A stretch of DNA of 9,706 bases, taken from the NCBI GenBank assembly GCA_019747615.1, contig JAIEQQ010000065.1, forward strand, positions 1-9,706, given 5' to 3'. A model generated the notes under the pieces. The model was not told where the DNA came from. It did no database searches and worked only from the letters and a program-made list of their open reading frames with translations. Below, piece by piece: positions 1 through 6,903 of the stretch (positions are counted from its first letter, which is position 1; each line of letters opens with the position of its first letter). The position numbers and the translations under genes are program-made. The DNA is from Phycisphaerales bacterium. Lineage in GTDB: Bacteria > Planctomycetota > Phycisphaerae > Phycisphaerales > UBA1924.

Positions 1-3
1 CGG

Positions 4-37
4 CCCGTGGCTTCGCAAAGCCTCAGCCACGGCGTCC
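4..37 (+). repeat. Palindromic REP-like repeat, copy 1
   Basis: The arms CCGTGGCT (5-12) and AGCCACGG (25-32) are perfect 8-bp inverted repeats around a 12-nt loop. An alternative inner hairpin, GGCTT/AAGCC (9-13 with 18-22), is possible. The block matches copy 2 at 31 of 34 positions, with mismatches only in the loop at 16, 18 and 22. The 3' flank CGTCCGAATAC resembles CGTACGAACAC after copy 3. This looks like a dispersed intergenic palindrome. Confidence 0.65.
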
Positions 38-131
38 GAATACACCATCTCGGGTTGCGGCGGTCCAAGTGCAACCCCGCCCGCACTCTCCCGCATGCCC
101 CCGCAAGCAAGTCAGCAAGCCCGCACGCATC

Positions 132-158
132 TCGCGGACTTCGCGGACCTCGCGTACC
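132..158. repeat. Three 9-bp tandem repeats
   Basis: Three consecutive nonamers are visible: TCGCGGACT, TCGCGGACC and TCGCGTACC. The array is short, degenerate and in noncoding DNA. It could be slippage-derived low complexity, and no function is apparent. Confidence 0.55.
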
Positions 159-229
159 ACGCACCTCACACCTCGGGCACCGGGATGCGTACACACCTCG
201 ACCACGTTTGTCGTTGTTCTACAACCGGA

Positions 230-263
230 CCCGTGGCTTCGAAGAGCGTCAGCCACGGCGTCC
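230..263 (+). repeat. Palindromic REP-like repeat, copy 2
   Basis: The arms CCGTGGCT (231-238) and AGCCACGG (251-258) enclose a 12-nt loop, the same geometry and orientation as copy 1. A shared CTCGGG follows both copies at the same distance (49-54 and 275-280), so the related unit may reach about 51 nt. The nearer arm begins about 44 nt beyond the OPT stop codon on the minus strand. Transcribed, it would form an 8-bp GC-rich stem that could protect or end the OPT mRNA; this role is inferred. Confidence 0.65.
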
Positions 264-301
264 ACAACCAACGACTCGGGAACGCATCGCCTTTGCGCCA
301 A

Positions 302-2368
302 CTACTTAAACAAGAACACCTTCACCAGCAAATCACCGATCCCCACAAGCGCAGCGCCCGCGATCACGCCGGCGCAGATCGGTTCGTGCGTGTCGATCCA
401 CAGCTTGTGGCCCATGCTCTCTTTGCGGTTGGCATACACCTTGTGCATCGCCCAGAAGAAGAACGCACCGGCGAACATCGCCAGCGAGCTATCGGCCGGC
501 ACAACAACACCGAGGCCGATCGCCAGCGGTGAAAAGGGGAACTTGCCCTTGCTCACGATGCGTGCGACTTCAAACACCAGGCCGACCGCCGCGGCGATGA
601 TCATCGAGGTGATGATCGAGGTCGTCAGCAACGAGGCCGAGCCGCTGCCGCCGAAGACCGATGCAATCAAGTCCGACACGCCCTTCCACTGCACCGCCGA
701 GGGGAAGCTGAACTGCCCGCCGTCGGGCGCCATCACCGCCTGCAACTGGCCCGGCGTCGCCTTCATCTCCGGCTTGAAGTCCTGCGTAAACAGGAAGTAG
801 AACAAGGGTGTGCTCGCCAGCGAGCCGGCGATGATCCCGATGATGTGCCCGAAGGCCTGATGGCGCGGCTTGCCGCCCAGCATGTATCCCGGCTTGATGT
901 CCATCAACAGGTTGCTGGCGTTGCTGGCCACCTCCACACACATCACGCCCGTCATCAGGTTGGTGGGGGGGTGCTTCGGATCCAGCGCGCCGAACATGAA
1001 CTGCGGGATCTTGCTCAGCGAGCCCGTTGGCGTGATGCCCGTCAGGGCGGTGCTGCTCGCGGCGATCAGCGTCAGCACGATGATCAGCGGGATCGCCGTC
1101 GCGCCAAAGACCCACGACACGCCGAACCAGTCGTGCGCCATCCACACGCCCACCGCCCCGACGACCGGGATCCCGACCCACGAGATCCACAGCGGAACCT
1201 CGATGTGCTTCAACGGGTCCGTCGCGCCGCTGGCGTCGCGCTTGGCAAAGAGGCCGCTGAACGCCTCGATGAAGATCTGCGGCTTGGCGAAGAGCGAGAC
1301 CATCGCCGCGGTCACCATCATCGCGATGCCCCACCACAGAGCCCAGGTGTTGAGGATGTGCGTTCGCCCGAAGACCGCGTCGCCCGCTGCGAGCGAGCCG
1401 GTTTTGGGCGCGATCTCGCCGATCATGATCATCCAAGGCACGATCACGAAGAAGTTCAGGATCATCCCGATCATCAGGCTGATCGCGGCCTTGATTCCCA
1501 TCAGCCCGCCGGCGCCCATCATCGCAAGATCGACCGCCGGATTGAACCCGATGTGACTGAGCTTCACACTGTTCGCCCAAGGCAGCGTTGGCTCGTTGTT
1601 GTTCGACTTCCAGTACTTGAACAGCAGGTCAAAGTTGTGCGGCAGGTGCCACGTCTCGGCCAGCACCGCCTTCTGCTTCGCCGCCATCGTCCACCAGCCA
1701 TCGCCGGTGCGAGCCATCAGCACGACGCCATGCAACGCCTTGAGATACGCCTCGCCCATCAGGAACTGCACCGAGCCGGCGATCAACGCCGCGATCGCCA
1801 GCGCCCGGGCTTTGAAAATGCCCACCGCCGCTGACGACGTGTACAGCGTGTCGAGCACAACGCCGCACGCGCGCCCTTCGGGAAACGGTTGCTGCTCGTC
1901 GTTGATGAATCGCCGCTTCATCGGGAACGCCACGAGCACGCCGAGCACCGAGAGCACGACATTGAACCAGAACATCTGGTACCAGGGCATGGGCTCATTC
2001 TGAATCCACATATACGCCGCCATGCCGCTGATCAGTGGCCCGGTCATGTAGCCCGCCGCGGTGGCGATGGACTGGCTGGCGTTGTTCTCCAGGATGGTCA
2101 TATCGCGGAAGCCGAGCGTGGACATCGCGCGAAACGCGGCGAAAGCGAGGATGACCGACGTGAGGCCGACGCCGAGCGTCCAGCCGGTCTTTGCGCCGAT
2201 GTAGAGGTTCGTCGCGCTGAGCACGCCGCCGAGCAGGAAGCCGGTGAGCGCCGAGCGCAGCGTGAGCTGGGCCATATCGCCGCGAAAGACATTGGCCAGC
2301 CACCACTGGTCCTTCTGCAAGCGAGTCCATGTCGAAACCTGTTCGTCGGTGAGTGTTGGAATGGCCAT
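302..2368 (-). CDS. OPT-family oligopeptide transporter (downstream paralog)
   Basis: An inner-membrane transporter of about 688 residues, a normal length for bacterial OPT proteins. Most of it is hydrophobic helices. OPT-type landmarks are visible: ILENN followed by QSIATAAG (from residue 92), a MKRRFIN...FPEG segment (150-165), an IEVP segment, a TPTGSLSK loop, and a DIKPGYMLGGKPR segment matching the family's DlKtGylvGatPrkQ. Known OPT members carry small peptides or metal chelates by proton-coupled import; the substrate here cannot be told. I chose the ATG at 2368 over a GTG two codons upstream; the preceding AGGTG is only a weak Shine-Dalgarno and sits close. Near the C-terminus GVIAGA has Ala (672) where the neighbouring paralog has Glu (GMIAGE). 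The gene follows that paralog by about 95 nt and is probably co-transcribed. Confidence 0.9.
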   Translation of the reverse strand: MAIPTLTDEQVSTWTRLQKDQWWLANVFRGDMAQLTLRSALTGFLLGGVLSATNLYIGAKTGWTLGVGLTSVILAFAAFRAMSTLGFRDMTILENNASQSIATAAGYMTGPLISGMAAYMWIQNEPMPWYQMFWFNVVLSVLGVLVAFPMKRRFINDEQQPFPEGRACGVVLDTLYTSSAAVGIFKARALAIAALIAGSVQFLMGEAYLKALHGVVLMARTGDGWWTMAAKQKAVLAETWHLPHNFDLLFKYWKSNNNEPTLPWANSVKLSHIGFNPAVDLAMMGAGGLMGIKAAISLMIGMILNFFVIVPWMIMIGEIAPKTGSLAAGDAVFGRTHILNTWALWWGIAMMVTAAMVSLFAKPQIFIEAFSGLFAKRDASGATDPLKHIEVPLWISWVGIPVVGAVGVWMAHDWFGVSWVFGATAIPLIIVLTLIAASSTALTGITPTGSLSKIPQFMFGALDPKHPPTNLMTGVMCVEVASNASNLLMDIKPGYMLGGKPRHQAFGHIIGIIAGSLASTPLFYFLFTQDFKPEMKATPGQLQAVMAPDGGQFSFPSAVQWKGVSDLIASVFGGSGSASLLTTSIITSMIIAAAVGLVFEVARIVSKGKFPFSPLAIGLGVVVPADSSLAMFAGAFFFWAMHKVYANRKESMGHKLWIDTHEPICAGVIAGAALVGIGDLLVKVFLFK

Positions 2369-2388
2369 ATGCACCTACAGAAATGAAA

Positions 2389-2402
2389 CCCGGACGCCCG
2401 GG
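2389..2402 (-). terminator. Small hairpin between the two OPT genes
   Basis: CCGGG and CCCGG form a 5-bp GC stem with a 4-nt loop. On the minus strand it is followed by TTTCATTT, so a weak intrinsic terminator or attenuator is possible. The stem is short and the T tract broken. It may only reduce read-through from the first transporter gene into the second. Confidence 0.25.
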
Positions 2403-2463
2403 AGTGGATTCACAAAGGAACGCACGCGAGATCAGCCGCCGCGCCGTTATACGTCGGCGCTGG

Positions 2464-4551
2464 TCAGCTCGTTGCCCAGATCAGGCCGATCGCCGTCGCC
2501 GTCATCGCGATGAGCGCCTTCATCAAGCTCTCACCAGCGATCATGCCCGACGCGATCGCCACGGCGTACTTGTCGGCGCTCTTGCGATCCGAGAGCTCCC
2601 AGATCCAGATGATCACGGCGCCGATCAGGAAGCTGAACGTGTTGCCGAATGGGATGACCCACGACAGGCCCAGCCCCATCGTGCTCGGCAGATACTTGCG
2701 GAACTTCGGGTCCACCAGTCGCTCGATCAGCGGGAGCGTGATGCCAACCAGAGCGCCGATCAACAGCGCCCACTTTGCCGAGTCCGGCAGCTTGTGCAGA
2801 CCCTCGGTCAAGACCCGCGCCACCGCGGCCCATTGCTGCGTCGCTGGCAACGCGTACTTCTCCAGCGCCGCCTTATCCGGCACCATGAGGAACCACGCCG
2901 GCACGATCGCCAGCGTCCCGAAGAAGATGCCCACAAACTGCGCGATGAACTGCTTGCGCGGGTTCGCGCCCAGCAGGTAGCCGCTCTTGAGATCGGTGAG
3001 CAGGTCCGCGCTGGCCGCCGCGGCGTTCGCCGCGACACCCGCAGAGGCGAGGTTCGGCACGATCATCTTCGGCTTCAGCACCGCGAACGTGAGCTGCATC
3101 ACCTTGCCCATCGCGCCGATCGGGTTCGTGTCCGTTTCGCCCGTGCTGCGGCAGGCGACCATGCTCAGGATGAAGCTCATCGCGATCGCGATCAGACCCG
3201 CCCACCACGCGATATCGAACGCGACATACTGGATAATCACAAGCCCGATCGTCACGGGGATCAGCCCGATGACCATCCAACTGTTCGGCACTTCGATCTC
3301 GTCCATCGCCGCGTTGCCGCTGGACTTGCGGTTGAACACGCCCGAGAGCGCTCGCCCAACAACGCGCCACTGCAGCGCAAGCGCTGTGAGCGACGCGAAC
3401 ACCATCACGGCGCTACCGCCCCAGAGCGACCAGCGCGTGAAGTGCAGCACGGTCCCGCCGCCGACGACATCGATGTTCACGACCGCCTCAGCGGTCTTCA
3501 GCGTCGCGTCGTACACCCAGCCGCCTTCGGGTCCGACGACCCAACCGCTTCCAGCGATCGCGTGATCTTTCGTCACGAGCCAAGGCCCGACGACGAAGTA
3601 CAGCAGCACCGACCCGGCGAACATGCTCAGGCACACACGCATCCGCGTGATCACGCCCGCCGCGATCAGCAGCAGGCTGAACTCGCCGGCGTGCCCGACA
3701 CCGGTCTTGCCATACCACAGGTACTTCGATGCCGCGGCCTCCCACGGAAAGTGGAACTCACCGGGGATGCGGATCGGCACCATGGCAAAGAACTTGTCCA
3801 AGGCCTTGATCGCACCCTCAGCCGTATTCAGTAGTCCGAGCAGCAAGCCCAGAGCAAGCCCCACGATGAGGGCATACGCCTTCTGGAGCGACTCGATGCT
3901 CTCGCTATACAAGCTCTTCAGCGTCTCCGCGGCCGCGACGCCGCTGGGAAACCGCAGGTTTTCCTGATTGATCATCTGCCGCTTCATCGGCACCGCCAGA
4001 AACACGCCAAGCCCGGCGGTGAAGAACGTGAACGTCCCGACGACCCACCACGAGCTGACGTTCCAGCTTTTCACGTCTGCCGCCGTCATGCCCGCCGGAA
4101 TCGGCGCCAGCAGCAGCAGCGCCCCGAACATCACACCGATCGTTGCGCCCGTGCTCGATCCGGCCGCCGCAGCGGTGGACTGCATGCAGTTGTTCTCAAG
4201 GATCGACATCTTGGTCACAGCGCCGCCGGTGACCGCGCGCACGCCGTTCCAGATCACATAGCTCATCACGCACGCCGTGATCGCCACGCCGAAGCCCCAG
4301 CCGATCGCCAGCGTCGTGTACAGGTTCGACACGCTCATCAGCATGCCCAGCACGCCGCCGATGATCACCGCCCGCCACGTCAACTGCGGCATCCGGTCGC
4401 CCTGATACACATGCTGGAACCAGTGCGCGTCCTTTTCCTCCGCCGTCGCGCCCTGCCTCAAAGCCGGGACATCGGGCCCGAACTCGTGGCCAAGGTCCTC
4501 AGCAGTCAGCGGCGACGTCGGGGCGGGATTCGGCGAAGTTGGTCCGGCCAT
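2464..4551 (-). CDS. OPT-family oligopeptide transporter (upstream paralog)
   Basis: A polytopic inner-membrane transporter of 695 residues. A soluble, Pro-rich N-terminus of about 55 residues precedes the first helix. OPT landmarks are ILENN with QSTAAAAG (117-130), MKRQMIN and FPSG (189-204), IEVP, a STGETDTNPIGAMGK loop, a DLKSGYLLGANPRKQ segment, PSTMGLGL, and a C-terminal SGMIAGES (668-675) with its Glu retained. Substrates of the family are oligopeptides or metal chelates; the exact one is unknown. The frame stays open upstream to 4890, but I chose the ATG at 4551 because AAGGAG lies just before it and the upstream translation is Arg/Gly-rich without family features. It is clearly paralogous to the gene downstream but diverged, so this is an old duplication or two functional types. 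Confidence 0.92.
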   Translation of the reverse strand: MAGPTSPNPAPTSPLTAEDLGHEFGPDVPALRQGATAEEKDAHWFQHVYQGDRMPQLTWRAVIIGGVLGMLMSVSNLYTTLAIGWGFGVAITACVMSYVIWNGVRAVTGGAVTKMSILENNCMQSTAAAAGSSTGATIGVMFGALLLLAPIPAGMTAADVKSWNVSSWWVVGTFTFFTAGLGVFLAVPMKRQMINQENLRFPSGVAAAETLKSLYSESIESLQKAYALIVGLALGLLLGLLNTAEGAIKALDKFFAMVPIRIPGEFHFPWEAAASKYLWYGKTGVGHAGEFSLLLIAAGVITRMRVCLSMFAGSVLLYFVVGPWLVTKDHAIAGSGWVVGPEGGWVYDATLKTAEAVVNIDVVGGGTVLHFTRWSLWGGSAVMVFASLTALALQWRVVGRALSGVFNRKSSGNAAMDEIEVPNSWMVIGLIPVTIGLVIIQYVAFDIAWWAGLIAIAMSFILSMVACRSTGETDTNPIGAMGKVMQLTFAVLKPKMIVPNLASAGVAANAAAASADLLTDLKSGYLLGANPRKQFIAQFVGIFFGTLAIVPAWFLMVPDKAALEKYALPATQQWAAVARVLTEGLHKLPDSAKWALLIGALVGITLPLIERLVDPKFRKYLPSTMGLGLSWVIPFGNTFSFLIGAVIIWIWELSDRKSADKYAVAIASGMIAGESLMKALIAMTATAIGLIWATS

Positions 4552-4556
4552 CGTGG

Positions 4557-4562
4557 CTCCTT
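4557..4562 (-). promoter_or_regulatory. Ribosome binding site AAGGAG for the 695-aa OPT gene
   Basis: On the minus strand AAGGAG is followed by CCACG and then ATG at 4551, a near-ideal Shine-Dalgarno and spacing. It decides the start of this gene against the much longer open frame reaching 4890. Confidence 0.8.
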
Positions 4563-4594
4563 GCAAGCGCTGCCCTGTGCGGGTGGAATCGGGC

Positions 4595-4623
4595 AGAATA
4601 CATCCACGTCCATCCCGGCACAA
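4595..4623 (-). promoter_or_regulatory. Candidate sigma-70-type promoter for the OPT genes
   Basis: On the minus strand TTGTGC (4623-4618) and TATTCT (4600-4595) are separated by exactly 17 nt. The boxes match the consensus at 3 of 6 and 4 of 6 positions. Transcription would start near 4588, giving a leader of about 37 nt that includes the AAGGAG site. The match is modest and could be chance. Confidence 0.3.
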
Positions 4624-4683
4624 GACCCTTTCGCAGTACCACTCAATCGGGGCGGGTCGCCGATCGCCGCGACGGGCAGGCTC

Positions 4684-4702
4684 CCGTGGCACAACGCCAC
4701 GG
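4684..4702 (+). repeat. Palindromic REP-like repeat, copy 3 (short loop)
   Basis: CCGTGGC (4684-4690) and GCCACGG (4696-4702) form a perfect 7-bp stem with loop ACAAC. The 3' flank CGTACGAACAC matches 9 of 11 bases after copy 1. It has the same arms and orientation as copies 1 and 2 but a shorter loop, and again lies between genes. Confidence 0.55.
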
Positions 4703-4901
4703 CGTACGAACACGCCAGCGGTCACGCACCATCGCCGCCACGCTCTTGGCACCTCGCACCGACGCCGATCCATCGCGAACGCGACGCCGCCATCGCCGGT
4801 GCCATCCATCTTTAAGTCCCCGCGGCGAGACCGGCACTCTCGCGCCTGAAGACTCCCGCCTCGCCCCCGCGCCGCCGTGCCCCCGCACAACTCCCCCCGC
4901 C

Positions 4902-4917
4902 AGAACTACCCAGTTCT
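4902..4917. promoter_or_regulatory. Dyad AGAACT-N4-AGTTCT
   Basis: This perfect 6-bp inverted repeat with a 4-nt centre lies about 55 nt upstream of the TIM-barrel gene start. The position suits an operator for the TIM-barrel/cmk/plsC genes. The half-sites resemble GAAC/GTTC boxes of LexA-type operators, but the gap between GAAC and GTTC is 6 rather than the 4 of Gram-positive SOS boxes, so I do not assign a regulator. Confidence 0.25.
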
Positions 4918-4972
4918 TTCGCCCTCGCCAACGCTGTTGGTCCAGCGCCCCCTTGACCGATACCCTCACCCA

Positions 4973-6067
4973 ATGCTCCTCACCCTTAATGTCGGCGCTC
5001 TCAAACAACGCCTCCAGGGGCTCAACGGCCATCCCAAGCTCAAACTCACCGATGCCCCGGCTTTCGCACGCCAGGAGATCGGTGTCAACGGTCTCGTGCT
5101 CTCCACGGATCTGCTCGTCGGTGCCGATCGTCCGATGCTGCACAAAGTGCTCGAAGCCGCCGATAAGGCCGGCTGCCCGATCCTCGTGCTCATGGAGCTC
5201 ACGCCGCACCCGCTGGGCTCCGAAGACGTCGTGACGGTCGAAGCCGCGACCGAGCGCTGCCTGCGCGTCGCGCAAGCGGCGCACTGGCTCGGCTGCTCCG
5301 CGTTCTCGATCACGATCGATGCGCCCGATGACGACGAGACGCTCGCCAACGTCGCCGCGAATCTCAAGCCCATCTCACGCCGCGCTGAGAAGCTCGACAT
5401 GAATCTCTGCCTCGCGCCGTATCGCGGCCTCACGTCGACGCCCGAGCGCGTCACCGAAGTGCTCAAGAAGATCGGCGGCTTCCGCGTCGGCACGCTGCCG
5501 GACTTCTCCGCCGCGTCCGTCTCCGCTGATGCGGTGCAATACCTCCGTCGCCTCGTGCCGTACGCCTCGGCGGTGCTGATCCCGGTTCCCGATGAGCTCC
5601 CGCCGCTGGATGCGGTGCCCGCCAAGAAGTCGCTCGCTCTGCCGAAGCTCGAAGAGCCGGGGGGGGCCGCGAAGTCGGCAAAGGCCGAAAAGCCCAAGGC
5701 CGCTGGAAAGAAGAGCAAGGCCAAGGGCGACGCGCCGCCGGCGGAATCTGCCGCCTCCGAGGCCGCAGTCATGGTTGCCAAGGCCCCGAGCAAAGGCGCG
5801 GCTGGCAAAGCGGGCACGAACTACGACCTGATGACGTATGTCGGCGTCTTGGATGCCGTGGGCTATGAGGGTCCGTTCACGCTCGATTATCGTGGAAATG
5901 CGGATCCCGTCCCCGCGCTGGTGCGCAGCCGTGATATTCTGAACAAGGTCTTGGCCGAACCGGTCGCCGAGGACTCGGGCCTCTCAGCCCTCCTCGCGGC
6001 GGTCGATGGAGCCGACGGCGCGGACGAACTCTCAGACGAAGACGGAGCAGGAGCCGACGAGGAATGA
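4973..6067 (+). CDS. TIM-barrel protein, sugar phosphate isomerase/epimerase-like
   Basis: A cytosolic protein of 364 residues with the layout of xylose-isomerase-like TIM barrels (AP-endonuclease-2 superfamily): strand-like segments GVNGLVLSTD (37-46), CPILVLMEL (68-76), CSAFSITID (108-116), MNLCLAPY (143-150), RVGTLPDFS (171-179), ASAVLIPVP (198-206) and GPFTLDYRG (300-308). The PDF motif (176-178) is typical of a planctomycete-rich branch. Ligands usual in active members are not obvious: Ala148 sits where a Glu is expected, no His pair follows the PDF strand, and Asp305 replaces the last Glu. An Ala/Lys/Pro-rich linker (about 211-283) interrupts the barrel and the tail is acidic (345-364). 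I chose the ATG at 4973 because upstream residues to a GTG at 4877 are Pro-rich and unlike the family; no Shine-Dalgarno is visible. The stop overlaps cmk, so translation is probably coupled. Substrate unknown. Confidence 0.75.
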   Translation: MLLTLNVGALKQRLQGLNGHPKLKLTDAPAFARQEIGVNGLVLSTDLLVGADRPMLHKVLEAADKAGCPILVLMELTPHPLGSEDVVTVEAATERCLRVAQAAHWLGCSAFSITIDAPDDDETLANVAANLKPISRRAEKLDMNLCLAPYRGLTSTPERVTEVLKKIGGFRVGTLPDFSAASVSADAVQYLRRLVPYASAVLIPVPDELPPLDAVPAKKSLALPKLEEPGGAAKSAKAEKPKAAGKKSKAKGDAPPAESAASEAAVMVAKAPSKGAAGKAGTNYDLMTYVGVLDAVGYEGPFTLDYRGNADPVPALVRSRDILNKVLAEPVAEDSGLSALLAAVDGADGADELSDEDGAGADEE

Positions 6068-6849
6068 GCACGCGAGCACCGCAAGTCCCTGATTGGCTGG
6101 CCAGCGCCGTGCAGGTGCAGCCGATCGTCCAGAGACACGCGCCGCTCCCGCCTCGCTTCATCGTCACCATCGATGGCCCCGCCGGCACCGGCAAATCCAC
6201 CGTTGCACGTGAGCTCGCGCAGCGCCTTGGCCTGGCCTTCCTCGATACCGGCAGCATGTACCGCGCCGCTGCGGTTCTGGCCCTCGAACACGAGGTCTCA
6301 CTCGATCAGCACGATCGCATCGCCGCGATCGTCGAGCAGGCCGACCTGCAGTTTGATTGGTCGCAAGACCCGCCGCGATTGCACGCAAGAAGCAACTCCG
6401 GCCGGCGCGACCTGACGAATCTCCTTCGAACGCCGGATGTTGAGCGGCTCGTCTCGCCGCTGGCGGGTGTGCCGGATCTGCGGCAGCGACTCGTGCGGAC
6501 GCAGCAGCTCATCGGCGCACAACACCCGCGACTGGTCACCGAAGGGCGCGATCAGGGCAGCGTCGTGTTCCAAGACGCCGAGCTCAAGTTCTACCTCTGG
6601 GCCTCGCCCGAAGAACGCGCCCGCCGGCGCGCAGACCAGATCCGCGCCCGCGGCCAGTTTGCCGATGAGCACATCATCGAGATCGAGATCGCCGCACGCG
6701 ACCGCTCCGACCAAACCCGAGCCGTCGGCCCGCTGACCCGCCCTGCCGACAGCATCGAGATCGACACCACCGGCATCAGCAAGGACTCCGTCGTGGACGC
6801 GATGGCCAACATCGCCCACGAACGCATGGCAACACTCGCAAACGCCTGA
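6064..6849 (+). CDS. cmk: Cytidylate kinase (CMP/dCMP kinase)
   Basis: This enzyme phosphorylates CMP and dCMP with ATP in the cytosol, recycling CMP released in phospholipid synthesis and RNA turnover. The P-loop GPAGTGKST is at 38-46 (Lys44). DTGSMYRA (61-68), LLRTPDV (120-126), EGRDQGSVVFQDAELK (160-175), SPEERARRR (181-189) and RDRSDQTRAVGPL (212-224, with the two CMP-contacting Arg of the family) follow in the expected order, and IDTTGIS closes the fold. The protein has 261 residues against about 225 for Escherichia coli Cmk. The excess is mostly a 30-residue N-terminal extension with no function I can name; no internal ATG would remove it. GRDQGS differs from the usual GRDIGT. The start ATG shares four bases (ATGA) with the stop of the TIM-barrel gene, so translational coupling is likely. 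plsC follows after 54 nt. Confidence 0.93.
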   Translation: MSTRAPQVPDWLASAVQVQPIVQRHAPLPPRFIVTIDGPAGTGKSTVARELAQRLGLAFLDTGSMYRAAAVLALEHEVSLDQHDRIAAIVEQADLQFDWSQDPPRLHARSNSGRRDLTNLLRTPDVERLVSPLAGVPDLRQRLVRTQQLIGAQHPRLVTEGRDQGSVVFQDAELKFYLWASPEERARRRADQIRARGQFADEHIIEIEIAARDRSDQTRAVGPLTRPADSIEIDTTGISKDSVVDAMANIAHERMATLANA

Positions 6850-6869
6850 AGCGCGACGAGAAGACGCCT

Positions 6870-6890
6870 CCAGTGCCTAGTCCCCAGTGC
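6870..6890 (+). repeat. Degenerate heptamer tandem repeat
   Basis: Three 7-nt units lie head to tail in the 54-nt gap between cmk and plsC: CCAGTGC, CTAGTCC and CCAGTGC, followed by a CT-rich tract. The units fit CYAGTSC. They recall the short heptamer repeats described in cyanobacterial intergenic DNA, but the array is very short. Because it sits just before the plsC start, it may affect the distance or structure there. Confidence 0.45.
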
Positions 6891-6903
6891 CTCCCCTCTC
6901 CCC

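Larger units (their letters stand above)
1..301. other. Noncoding region downstream of the OPT gene pair
   Basis: I see no credible gene here. Reading frames on both strands are rich in Arg, Pro, Thr and Ser and match no family I recognise. The stretch contains two copies of a palindromic repeat in the same orientation (4-37 and 230-263) and a 9-bp tandem repeat (132-158), all listed separately. It lies after the stop codon of the 688-aa OPT gene, so the palindrome at 231-258 would sit in that transcript's 3' end. No U-rich tract follows the palindrome on the minus strand, so a classical intrinsic terminator is not evident. Confidence 0.7.
4552..4972. other. Divergent intergenic region
   Basis: This 421-bp stretch separates the minus-strand OPT genes from the plus-strand TIM-barrel/cmk/plsC genes and should hold promoters for both. 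It contains the OPT ribosome binding site, a candidate OPT promoter, copy 3 of the palindromic repeat and a 6-bp dyad at 4902-4917. Both neighbouring frames stay open into it (minus to 4890, plus to a GTG at 4877), but those translations are Arg- or Pro-rich and look noncoding. No convincing promoter was found for the plus-strand genes. Confidence 0.6.

Noticed and set aside
1..301. CRISPR array suggested by repeated palindromes
   Set aside because: Only two units about 190 bp apart, with no regular spacer length and no cas genes.
69..800. Plus-strand frame of 243 codons across the left end
   Set aside because: It runs through noncoding repeats and antisense to the OPT gene, with composition unlike a real protein.
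2353..3834. Long plus-strand open frame (493 codons) opposite the OPT genes
   Set aside because: The translation is Arg/His/Asp-rich with no family signature, the typical antisense shadow of a GC-rich gene; the minus-strand OPT motifs are unambiguous.
4552..4890. N-terminal extension of the upstream OPT gene (113 extra codons)
   Set aside because: A strong AAGGAG precedes the ATG at 4551, and the extra residues are Arg/Gly/Cys-rich without OPT features.
4903..4916. LexA (SOS) box
   Set aside because: The half-sites GAAC and GTTC are six bases apart rather than four, and no SOS gene is adjacent.
4877..4972. GTG start extending the TIM-barrel protein by 32 residues
   Set aside because: The added stretch is Pro-rich and unrelated to the fold, and the ATG at 4973 begins directly at the first strand-like segment.
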